From: Candidatus Pacearchaeota archaeon
GTDB lineage: Archaea; Nanobdellota; Nanobdellia; Pacearchaeales; GW2011-AR1
Reading direction: 5' to 3'
DNA length: 5,574 bases
Assembly (NCBI GenBank): GCA_016866915.1
Contig: VGKR01000029.1
Span: 1-5,574 of the forward strand
Positions 1 to 5,096 of the stretch are shown here, in pieces (positions within the stretch are counted from its first letter, which is position 1; each line of letters begins with the position of its first letter). Made by a program: the position numbers and the translations under genes. Below the pieces are notes generated by a model, which was given only the letters and a program-made list of their open reading frames with translations, did no database searches and was not told the DNA's origin.

Positions 1-579
1 GAAGAATTTGATGACATAAGAATTCTGTGCTATTCTTTGGTTAAAAAAATCGGGCTTAAGAAAACTCCTGATTTAAGTGAGTTCGGTCTTTCTGGAACAT
101 TAGATAGCAAACTAGATTTTGTTAAGAACCATCTTGGAAAAGAAATATTAATTTCAGATGTTTTCAAAAAAAATTGTTTGATTGATGTTAGAGGATTGAC
201 TAAGGGAAAAGGATTGTGCGGCCCTGTAAAAAGATTTGGATTAACTCTTAAGCAGCATAAATCAGAAAAAGGGCAAAGAAGGCCGGGAAGTCTTGGTCCT
301 TGGCATCCTGCAAGAGTTACTTTTAGAGCACCTATGGCAGGACAAATGGGTATGTTCACAAGAATTTCTTATAATAACAAAATAATTGAAGTTGTAAATA
401 AGGAGAATAAAGATAAAATAAAAAATATTCCAAATTCTCTTCAAAATCTAAAATCAGATTATCTTATTGTTCGAGGTTCTGTGCAGGGTCCTTCAAAAAG
501 ACAATTATTGATAACTTCTCCTTTAAGACAAACTAAAAAACAAGCTAAAAAAACTTATGAATTTATTGAATTAAGATGA
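1..579 (+). CDS. rpl3: 50S ribosomal protein L3 (uL3), 5'-truncated
   Basis: Large-subunit protein L3 binds 23S rRNA and reaches towards the peptidyl transferase centre. The reading frame is open from base 1, so the gene begins outside the window; 192 C-terminal residues are visible, and archaeal L3 proteins are usually about 330-350 residues. Recognisable conserved blocks, numbered from the first visible residue, are GLTKGKGLCGPVKRFG at about 65-80, GPWHPARVTF at about 99-108, the loop AGQMGMF at about 113-119, and VRGSVQGPSKR at about 157-167. The TTG at 37 is only an internal codon, because the frame upstream of it still reads as L3-like sequence. The stop TGA overlaps the ATG of L4 as ATGA (576-579), suggesting translational coupling. 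L3 heads the archaeal L3-L4-L23-L2 order seen here. Confidence 0.97.
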   Translation, partial: EEFDDIRILCYSLVKKIGLKKTPDLSEFGLSGTLDSKLDFVKNHLGKEILISDVFKKNCLIDVRGLTKGKGLCGPVKRFGLTLKQHKSEKGQRRPGSLGPWHPARVTFRAPMAGQMGMFTRISYNNKIIEVVNKENKDKIKNIPNSLQNLKSDYLIVRGSVQGPSKRQLLITSPLRQTKKQAKKTYEFIELR

Positions 580-1421
580 AAACAAAAATAATCGACTTGC
601 ATGGAAAGAAAATAAGAGAAATAGAACTTCCTAAATTTTTCTCAGAGAAAATAAGAGAAGATATAGTTGCTAAGATTCTTGAAGCTAAAAAAAACCAACA
701 ACCTTATGCTCCATCTTTAGTTGCTGGAAAACAACATTCTTCTTCAGGTAAAATAGTTCATAGAAGACATGTTTGGAGAAGCGGCTATGGAAGAGGTATA
801 TCCAGAATTCCTAGAAAGATACTTTCTGAAAAAGGCTCTCAATTCAACTGGGTTGGTGCAGAGGTTTCATCTACTCGAGGCGGTAGAAGAGCTCATCCTC
901 CAAAAGTAATTGCACAAATCAACACCAAGAAAATAAACAAAAAAGAAATGAGAATTGCCCTGTTTTCTGCATTGAGTGCAACAGCAGACAAAAATTGGGT
1001 TGCTTCAAAATATTCAAATCTAACGTCAAAAGATATTGAAGAGCTTCCAATAATTGTGGTTTCTAATATTACTTCTCTAAAAACTCAAGAATTAATTTCA
1101 AGTTTAAGAAAAATTTTGGGAGAGAATTTGTTCAATGCAGGATTTAGAAAGAAAAAAATTAGAAGCGGAAAAGGAAAACAAAGAGGAAGAAGATATAAGA
1201 AAAATGAAGGACTTCTTATTGTTACAGGAGAAAACGAAAAAATTTCAGCTTCAGTGTTTAAAACTCAAAATGTGAAAAATTTAAGTGTTGAAGATCTCGC
1301 AAAAGGAGGATTAGGAAGACTTGTAATTTATACAGAGCAGGCATTTAAAGAACTTCAAAATAAATTTTCAGATGCAATTAAAGAAAATTCAATTAAAAAA
1401 CCAAAAAATAAGGAAAAATGA
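576..1421 (+). CDS. rpl4: 50S ribosomal protein L4 (uL4, archaeal/eukaryotic type)
   Basis: Large-subunit protein L4 (281 residues) binds 23S rRNA and sends a loop into the exit tunnel. The globular part begins at residue 1. The tunnel loop region lies roughly at 45-110 and includes HVWRSGYGRGISRIPRK (65-81) and STRGGRRAHPPK (99-110). The archaeal/eukaryotic signature RSGKGKQRGRRY is at 196-207, and LAKGGLGRLVIYTEQAF at 241-257 is another conserved block. Length is normal to slightly long for archaea, with a short Lys-rich tail (about 270-281). The ATG start overlaps the L3 stop (ATGA) and no Shine-Dalgarno sequence is visible, so re-initiation after L3 is likely. Its own stop overlaps the L23 start as a second ATGA (1418-1421). 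Confidence 0.97.
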   Translation: MKTKIIDLHGKKIREIELPKFFSEKIREDIVAKILEAKKNQQPYAPSLVAGKQHSSSGKIVHRRHVWRSGYGRGISRIPRKILSEKGSQFNWVGAEVSSTRGGRRAHPPKVIAQINTKKINKKEMRIALFSALSATADKNWVASKYSNLTSKDIEELPIIVVSNITSLKTQELISSLRKILGENLFNAGFRKKKIRSGKGKQRGRRYKKNEGLLIVTGENEKISASVFKTQNVKNLSVEDLAKGGLGRLVIYTEQAFKELQNKFSDAIKENSIKKPKNKEK

Positions 1422-1660
1422 TACTAAAACCGATTGTTACAGAAAAGGCAGTTATGATGATTGAATCTCAAAATGTTTTAACATTTCAAACAGGAAAAGA
1501 AAATTCAAAACAAGAGATAAAAAAAGAAATTGAATCTCTTTTCGGGATTAAAATTCAAAGTCTTAGAGTATTTATTAGAGGAAATAAGAAATATGCTTAT
1601 GCTAAACTTAAATCTGAGTCTCCTGCTATTGATGTGGCGACTAAATTAGGGATAATTTAA
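1418..1660 (+). CDS. rpl23: 50S ribosomal protein L23 (uL23)
   Basis: Large-subunit protein L23 sits at the mouth of the exit tunnel, where it is known to help dock nascent-chain factors such as the signal recognition particle. The product is 80 residues, close to the usual archaeal size. It opens with the family's typical ILKPIVTEKA (2-11) and continues through an alternating strand/helix fold to KIQSLRVFIRGNKKYAYAKL (45-64), the conserved second half that contacts rRNA. The ATG overlaps the L4 stop (ATGA). An AGGA at 1411-1414 lies only 3 nt upstream, which is too close to be a convincing ribosome binding site, so coupling to L4 is the simpler explanation. One base separates it from L2. Confidence 0.95.
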   Translation: MILKPIVTEKAVMMIESQNVLTFQTGKENSKQEIKKEIESLFGIKIQSLRVFIRGNKKYAYAKLKSESPAIDVATKLGII

Positions 1661-1661
1661 A

Positions 1662-2363
1662 ATGGGTAAAAGAATAATTTCACAAGCAAGAGGTCATGGA
1701 AGCAGCACTTATCGAGTAAGAAGAAGAGCTTTTAGATTTAGAATGAAATATCCTCCGAGATTAGATGGAGAAGGAATTATCACTAAATTAGTGAATTCAT
1801 CAGGACATTCTGCACCTTTAGCCAAAGTTCTTTTTGAAAAAGAAATATTTTATATTCCAGCTTTTAAAGGAAGCATTGAAGGGCAAAAGATTAAATTTGG
1901 AGGAAAAGAGATCAAAGAAGGAAATATTTTAGAGTTAAAGGATATTCCTGTAAAAACTTCAATTTATAGCATAGAGTCAAGACCGAGAGATGGAGGAATT
2001 TTCATAAAAAGTGCAGGAAGTTCTGGATTTGTCAGCAGAATTATTGGAGAAGATATCTTTGTTTTAATGCCCTCAAAAAAAGAAAAGAAATTTCATAAAA
2101 ATTGCAGGGCAATTATTGGTGTTGTTGCTGGTTCTGGAAGATTAGATAAGCCAGTTATTAAAGCAGGAAAAAAATATCATATTAAAAAATCAAAAGGTAA
2201 ATTGTGGCCGAGAACTTCTGCTGTGAAGATGAATGTTATAGATCATCCCTTTGGTTCTGGTCGTGGAAAGAATCCTAAGAGTAAAATTGCAAAAAGAAAT
2301 GCACCACCTGGAAAAAGAGTTGGTTTATTAAGGCCGAGAAGAACCGGTAGGAGGAAAAAATAA
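1662..2363 (+). CDS. rpl2: 50S ribosomal protein L2 (uL2)
   Basis: Large-subunit protein L2 binds 23S rRNA near the peptidyl transferase centre and helps join the subunits. The product has 233 residues, near the archaeal norm of about 240. The basic N-terminus (MGKRIISQARGHGSS, 1-15) is typical of archaeal L2. The OB-like domain spans about 35-115, and the SH3-like domain follows. The hallmark WPRTSAVKMNVIDHPFGSGR is at 182-201; D194 and H195 correspond to the conserved Asp-His pair of the family. The motif reads GSGR where archaeal L2 more commonly has GGGR, a minor variation. The C-terminus ends in a basic tail (LRPRRTGRRKK) whose codons carry the Shine-Dalgarno sequence of S19. The start ATG follows the L23 stop by 1 nt. 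Confidence 0.97.
   Translation: MGKRIISQARGHGSSTYRVRRRAFRFRMKYPPRLDGEGIITKLVNSSGHSAPLAKVLFEKEIFYIPAFKGSIEGQKIKFGGKEIKEGNILELKDIPVKTSIYSIESRPRDGGIFIKSAGSSGFVSRIIGEDIFVLMPSKKEKKFHKNCRAIIGVVAGSGRLDKPVIKAGKKYHIKKSKGKLWPRTSAVKMNVIDHPFGSGRGKNPKSKIAKRNAPPGKRVGLLRPRRTGRRKK
2349..2355 (+). promoter_or_regulatory. Shine-Dalgarno sequence for S19
   Basis: AGGAGGA lies inside the last codons of L2, about 9 nt before the S19 ATG at 2365. It matches the anti-Shine-Dalgarno end of archaeal 16S rRNA well. It encodes Arg-Arg of the L2 tail at the same time, so the match could partly reflect codon choice. Most other genes in this window lack such a motif. Confidence 0.65.
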
Positions 2364-2364
2364 A

Positions 2365-2763
2365 ATGGAAGAAGTAAGAAAAAAAGAATTTACCTATCGG
2401 GGAAAAACACTTGAAGATTTGAAAAAGCTGGATGTGAGAGAATTTGCTAAGCTTCTCAGAGCTCGGCAAAGAAGAAGCGTGCTTAGGCAATTCCAGGAAG
2501 TCGAGAAATTTGTTAATAGGGCGAAAGCGAAAATGAATAAAAACAAACCAATAAGGACAAATCAAAGAGATATTATTATTGTTCCTCAAATGGTTGGAAT
2601 GAAAATAGCTATTCATAATGGAAAAAATTTCATTGTAACTAATATTGTTGAAGAAATGCTTGGACACACGCTTGGAGAATTTGCTTTAACTCGTGGAAGA
2701 ACAAAGCACGGAAAACAAGGAGTTGGTGCAACTAAAGGAACTAAATTCAAATCCAAAAAATAA
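2365..2763 (+). CDS. rps19: 30S ribosomal protein S19 (uS19)
   Basis: Small-subunit head protein S19 is located near the A-site finger bridge and partners S13. The product has 132 residues, within the archaeal range (about 130-150) and longer than bacterial S19 because of its N-terminal part. Archaeal features are FTYRGKTLEDL (9-19) and a basic helix LLRARQRRSVLR (30-41). The core carries RTNQRDIIIVPQMVGMKIAIHNG (64-86; key residues R64, R68, D69, P74, G78, H84, N85, G86), then EEMLGHTLGEFALTR (96-110) and HGKQGVGATKGT (115-126), all matching the family pattern. The ATG at 2365 is supported by the AGGAGGA upstream and by the 1-nt gap after the L2 stop. L22 begins 2 nt after its stop. Confidence 0.97.
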   Translation: MEEVRKKEFTYRGKTLEDLKKLDVREFAKLLRARQRRSVLRQFQEVEKFVNRAKAKMNKNKPIRTNQRDIIIVPQMVGMKIAIHNGKNFIVTNIVEEMLGHTLGEFALTRGRTKHGKQGVGATKGTKFKSKK

Positions 2764-2765
2764 AA

Positions 2766-3083
2766 ATGAAGAAAGAAAAAACAAAAAATAAAGAAAAGAA
2801 GAAAATTGAAGAAGAAAAACAAAATTTCGTAGAAGAAAAATCAGAAATAAAAAAAGAAATTGAAGAAGAAACAGAAAAAAAAGAGGAAATAAAAGAAGAA
2901 TTAGAAAAAAAGAAAACAGAAAAAAAAGAGGAAATTACAAAAAAAAGCGAGGCTTTCGTGAATGCCTATAATGTTCCAATCTCCACAAAACATTCGATAG
3001 CAATTTGCGCATTTATAAAAAATAAAAAAAAAAGAAAACAGAAAAAAAAGAGGAAATTACAAAAAAAAGCGAGGCTTTCGTGA
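2766..3083 (+). CDS. L22 N-terminal fragment: Lys/Glu-rich extension plus first copy of the duplicated L22 segment, ending in a frameshift
   Basis: This frame encodes 105 residues. Residues 1-64 are almost only Lys, Glu and Ile/Thr, a low-complexity charged stretch likely to form a single helix or coiled coil. TEKKEEI occurs twice in it (36-42 and 51-57). Residues 65-88 (VNAYNVPISTKHSIAICAFIKNKK) are the start of the L22 core. Residues 89-105 are an out-of-frame reading of the second copy of a 122-bp duplication and end at TGA 3081-3083. If one copy is removed, this frame joins the L22 body as a single 191-residue protein. I read it as the broken 5' part of the L22 gene, not as an independent gene. 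It starts 2 nt after S19, with no Shine-Dalgarno sequence visible. Confidence 0.8.
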   Translation: MKKEKTKNKEKKKIEEEKQNFVEEKSEIKKEIEEETEKKEEIKEELEKKKTEKKEEITKKSEAFVNAYNVPISTKHSIAICAFIKNKKKRKQKKKRKLQKKARLS

Positions 3084-3150
3084 ATGCCTATAATGTTCCA
3101 ATCTCCACAAAACATTCGATAGCAATTTGCGCATTTATAAAAAATAAAAA
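2905..3150 (+). repeat. Perfect 122-bp tandem duplication inside the L22 gene
   Basis: Copy 1 is 2905-3028 and copy 2 is 3027-3150. The period is 122 bp, all 124 compared bases are identical, and the copies share two A's at the join. The left copy begins after G2904 in a run of seven A's, and the right copy ends before G3151 after five A's, so the junction at 3024-3033 is an A10 run. 122 is not a multiple of 3, so the downstream reading frame is shifted. The unit encodes the end of the Lys/Glu extension and the L22 segment NVPISTKHSIAICAFIKNKK. There are no transposase genes, terminal inverted repeats or target-site duplications around it. It looks like slippage or misjoining at poly-A microhomology, or an assembly artefact. 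Confidence 0.95.
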
Positions 3151-3463
3151 GATCGAGGATGCAATTTCTGCGCTTGAAGAAGTTGCTGTTTTAAGAAAGG
3201 CAATTCCGATGAAAGGAGAAATTCCTCATCGAAAAGGGAAAATCATGTCTGGAAGATTTCCTAAAAAAGCTGCAAGCTCTTTTTTGAAATTATTAAAGAG
3301 TCTTAATGCAAATGCAAATTATAACAAATTAGAGGAGCCAATTATAATTGAAGCAATTGCAAATATCGGTGCAAGGCCTTATGGAAAATTTGGAAGAGTC
3401 AGAAAGAAAAGAACTCATGTAAAAATAATTGCAAAAGATAAACAAAATAAAAAATCAAAATAA
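3080..3463 (+). CDS. rpl22: 50S ribosomal protein L22 (uL22) core, frame-separated from its N-terminus
   Basis: Large-subunit protein L22 contacts all domains of 23S rRNA, and its hairpin lines the exit tunnel. This frame gives 127 residues from a GTG. It starts just before the conserved opening NVPISTKHSIAIC (5-17), continues through KIEDAISALEEVAVLRKAIP (24-43) and PHRKG (49-53), and ends with the hairpin region GARPYGKFGRVRKKRTHVKII (97-117) and a Lys-rich tail. Archaeal L22 is usually about 150-155 residues, so a GTG start loses the N-terminal lead-in but keeps the core fold. The GTG overlaps the stop of the preceding fragment (GTGA, 3080-3083) and has GAGG 5 nt upstream (3071-3074), so coupled restart is possible. 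The undisturbed gene would run from 2766. Identity is certain; the true start in this organism is not. Confidence 0.9.
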   Translation: MNAYNVPISTKHSIAICAFIKNKKIEDAISALEEVAVLRKAIPMKGEIPHRKGKIMSGRFPKKAASSFLKLLKSLNANANYNKLEEPIIIEAIANIGARPYGKFGRVRKKRTHVKIIAKDKQNKKSK

Positions 3464-3464
3464 A

Positions 3465-4160
3465 ATGGAAGAAAGAAGTATTATTAAATTTAAGAAGGAC
3501 GAATTTGCTGTTCGGGAATATGTAATGCATTCTCTCGGAAAAGGAAGAGTAAGTAAAATCAAAATAGAATATGCGCCAATAGGAGAAAGAATAATTATTT
3601 CAACAAGCAAGCCCGGAATGATAATCGGAAGAGGAGGAGAGAAAATAGAAGAGCTTACCCGGGTTCTTAAAACCAAATTCAAGCTTGAAAATCCGCGTAT
3701 AGAAATAGAAGAAATAAAAACACCTGAATTTGATGCCCAATTAATCGCAGATGAGATTGCGTTAAGTCTTGAAAGATTCGGACCTTTAAAATTCAAAGTT
3801 ATTGCATATCGGGCCTTACAAAAAATTATGGATGCTGGAGCACTTGGTGCTGAAATAAGATTAAGCGGAAAACTCCCCAGTTCAAGAGCAAAAACATGGA
3901 GATTTGCCAGAGGATATTTAAAGAAAACAGGAGATTGCGCAAAAGTAGTAGGTAGAGCTCAGGCAATGGCGCAAACAAAACCTGGAACAGTTGGTGTTAA
4001 AGTCGGCATACTTCCGCCAGACGCTGTCTTAGTAGACAAAATAGTTATTGATGAGGTTTTGCTTGAAAAAATTAGAAAAAATGTAGAATCTAAGGAAACT
4101 CCTGAAAAAAAAGAGAAAAAGATTAAACGAAAAAAATTAGTAAATAATTTCGAAGAATAA
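3465..4160 (+). CDS. rps3: 30S ribosomal protein S3 (uS3)
   Basis: Small-subunit head protein S3 binds 16S rRNA near the mRNA entry channel. The product has 231 residues from the ATG at 3465. The N-terminal KH domain carries the GxxG loop in PGMIIGRGGEKIEEL (50-64; GRGG at 55-58). The C-terminal S3 domain shows GALGAEIRLSGKLPSSRAKT (125-144) and ARGYLKKTGD (148-157), then KPGTVGVKVGILPPD (172-186). The last 30 residues are a Lys/Glu-rich tail typical of archaeal S3. The ATG follows the L22 stop by 1 nt and gives the usual MEERSIIKFKKDEF opening. An upstream TTG at 3429 in the same frame lies inside L22 and is unlikely to be used. No Shine-Dalgarno sequence is visible. Confidence 0.97.
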   Translation: MEERSIIKFKKDEFAVREYVMHSLGKGRVSKIKIEYAPIGERIIISTSKPGMIIGRGGEKIEELTRVLKTKFKLENPRIEIEEIKTPEFDAQLIADEIALSLERFGPLKFKVIAYRALQKIMDAGALGAEIRLSGKLPSSRAKTWRFARGYLKKTGDCAKVVGRAQAMAQTKPGTVGVKVGILPPDAVLVDKIVIDEVLLEKIRKNVESKETPEKKEKKIKRKKLVNNFEE

Positions 4161-4161
4161 A

Positions 4162-4338
4162 ATGCCAGCATTAAAAACAAAAGATTTGCGGAAAATGAGT
4201 GAAAGCGAGAGAGAGAAAAAGCTTGCAGAATTAAAAATAGAGCTGGTGAAGTCAAAAATAAATACATCAAAAACAGGTCCAAAAACAAAAGAAATAAAAA
4301 AAATTATTGCGAAAATACTCACACTCAACAAAAAATAA
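4162..4338 (+). CDS. rpl29: 50S ribosomal protein L29 (uL29)
   Basis: A short gene of 58 residues. L29 is a two-helix large-subunit protein near the exit tunnel opening, next to L23. The translation opens MPALKTKDLRKMSESEREKK (1-20), then LAELKIELVKSKI (21-33), and ends with NKK. The L29 pattern is clear: a Leu-Arg lead-in (K-DLRKMS), the helix with spaced E-L-K-E-L residues, and a second Ile/Lys-rich helix (EIKKIIAKILTL, 44-55) in the place of the usual I-R-R-x-I-A-R-I-x-T. The size is close to other archaeal L29 proteins (about 65-70), a little short. It starts 1 nt after the S3 stop and ends 1 nt before the SUI1 ATG, in the archaeal order S3-L29-SUI1. No ribosome binding site is seen. Confidence 0.92.
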   Translation: MPALKTKDLRKMSESEREKKLAELKIELVKSKINTSKTGPKTKEIKKIIAKILTLNKK

Positions 4339-4339
4339 C

Positions 4340-4639
4340 ATGGAGATATGTCCAAAATGTAGCTTGCCTAAAGAAGCTTGCGTATGTGAACAGATTGTGA
4401 AAAGTTCACAGAAGATAAGAGTAACAAAAGACAAGAAGAGATATGGAAAGATTGTCACTCTTGTTAGTGGATTCGGAAATGGAATCGATATAAAGAAAAC
4501 CGCGAAAGACCTAAAAAACCGTCTTGCTTGCGGAGGAACATATAAGAATGATGCGATAGAACTTCAAGGAGATCACACAAAAAAAGTGAAAGAAGTGCTG
4601 ATCAAACTTGGATTTGAGGGTGATTCCATAGAAGATTAA
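4340..4639 (+). CDS. sui1: Translation initiation factor aIF1 (SUI1 family)
   Basis: aIF1 binds the small subunit near the P site and promotes correct start-codon selection by discriminating against non-initiator pairing. The product has 99 residues, the normal archaeal size. A small Cys-rich N-terminal knuckle has C4, C7, C14 and C16 (CPKC then CVC), typical of archaeal aIF1 and probably metal-binding. The SUI1 domain runs from about 34 to 96, with KIVTLVSGFGNGIDIKKTAK (37-56), LACGGT (62-67) and the signature IELQGDHTKKVKEVL (73-87). The ATG at 4340 is chosen over an in-frame TTG at 4307, because 4307 lies inside L29 and would add non-conserved residues before the MEICPKC opening. It follows L29 by 1 nt. 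In many archaea rnp1 follows SUI1; here S17 does. Confidence 0.96.
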   Translation: MEICPKCSLPKEACVCEQIVKSSQKIRVTKDKKRYGKIVTLVSGFGNGIDIKKTAKDLKNRLACGGTYKNDAIELQGDHTKKVKEVLIKLGFEGDSIED

Positions 4640-4659
4640 GCAAGAATCTTAGGCTAATC
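4634..4659 (+). other. Possible small hairpin spanning the SUI1 stop and the SUI1-S17 spacer
   Basis: GATTA (4634-4638) pairs with TAATC (4655-4659), GC (4640-4641) with GC (4653-4654), and AAG (4642-4644) with CTT (4648-4650) around an AAT loop. There is a single-base bulge at 4639 and a two-base bulge at 4651-4652. It occupies most of the only spacer longer than 2 nt in the window. With mostly A-U pairs the stem would be weak, and chance pairing in AT-rich DNA is a real possibility. No U-tract follows, so it does not look like a terminator. Confidence 0.3.
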
Positions 4660-4667
4660 AAAGAAAA

Positions 4668-5096
4668 ATGGAAGAAAAGAAAACAAAGAAAAAGCAAACA
4701 GCAAAGATTTCTCTAGCGAAGCCTGTAAAAAAATTAGAGAGAAAAGAAAAGAATTCAGAAACTATGTGCTTAGATATTAATTGCCCTATTCACGGAAAAT
4801 TAAGAGCGAGAGGAAGAATCTTTGAAGGTAAAGTCACGAGAAAATTTCCTCGAAGAGTTGCAATAGAGTTCGAAAGAATGGTCTATGTGAGGAAATATGA
4901 AAGATATGCAAAATCTAAAACAAAAATTCACGCGAGAGTTCCGAATTGTATGGAGAATAATATTAATTTAGGAGATATAATTTGGGTTCAGGAATGCAGA
5001 CCTTTAAGCAAGATAATTCATTTTGTTGTTATAAAGAAAATTAAGGATGTTGAAGAAATTCCACAAAAATCAAGGGGAGAAAAGAAAAATGGATGA
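4668..5096 (+). CDS. rps17: 30S ribosomal protein S17 (uS17), with Lys-rich N-terminal extension
   Basis: S17 is a primary 16S rRNA-binding protein of the small-subunit body. The product has 142 residues, against about 105-115 in most archaea. The extra length is a Lys-rich lead of about 32 residues (MEEKKTKKKQTAKI onward) and a short charged tail. The core begins at MCLDINCPIHGKLRARG (33-49), the archaeal-type opening with C34, C39 and H42, followed by the OB fold: GRIFEGKVTRKFPRR (49-63), YVRKYERYAKSKTKIHAR (73-90) and the family signature GDIIWVQECRPLSK (102-115). The ATG at 4668 follows a 28-nt gap. Met33 (4764) is a possible later start but would sit right at the core. The last 8 nt overlap the next gene. 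No clear ribosome binding site is visible. Confidence 0.95.
   Translation: MEEKKTKKKQTAKISLAKPVKKLERKEKNSETMCLDINCPIHGKLRARGRIFEGKVTRKFPRRVAIEFERMVYVRKYERYAKSKTKIHARVPNCMENNINLGDIIWVQECRPLSKIIHFVVIKKIKDVEEIPQKSRGEKKNG
5074..5079 (+). promoter_or_regulatory. Shine-Dalgarno-like sequence for the small acidic gene
   Basis: GGGGAG lies 9 nt before the ATG at 5089, inside the 3' end of S17. It supports that ATG over an in-frame TTG at 5047. The match is imperfect (GGGGAG rather than GGAGG) but is one of the strongest purine-core motifs at a start in this window. Confidence 0.5.

Noticed and set aside
30..359. Open frame on the - strand opposite L3, and similar - strand frames opposite L2/S19, L22/S3, S3/L29 and the acidic gene
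   Set aside because: All are shadows of confident + strand ribosomal genes. Their translations are rich in Phe, Ser and Leu, as expected from the complement of A-rich coding DNA, and none has a recognisable domain or ribosome binding site.
1648..1653. AGGGAT before L2 as a Shine-Dalgarno sequence
   Set aside because: Only AGG pairs well with the archaeal anti-Shine-Dalgarno sequence; the match is no better than chance in purine-rich DNA.
2766..3083. The Lys/Glu-rich frame as an independent new gene
   Set aside because: Its residues 65-88 are the opening of L22, its last 17 residues are a frameshifted copy, and removing one duplicate fuses it cleanly to the L22 body.
2905..3150. The duplication as a mobile element or CRISPR-like repeat
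   Set aside because: There are only two adjacent copies with no spacer, no terminal inverted repeats, no target-site duplication and no transposase. It is a simple tandem duplication within a gene.
3429..3464. Upstream TTG start for S3
   Set aside because: It lies within the L22 coding end and adds low-complexity residues; the ATG at 3465 gives the conserved S3 opening and a 1-nt gap.
4307..4339. Upstream TTG start for aIF1
   Set aside because: It overlaps L29 and adds 11 residues not typical of aIF1; the ATG at 4340 gives the expected MEICPKC opening.
5047..5088. Upstream TTG start for the acidic protein
   Set aside because: It would extend the overlap with S17 and add a basic segment that is just S17 read in another frame; the ATG at 5089 has a purine motif 9 nt upstream.
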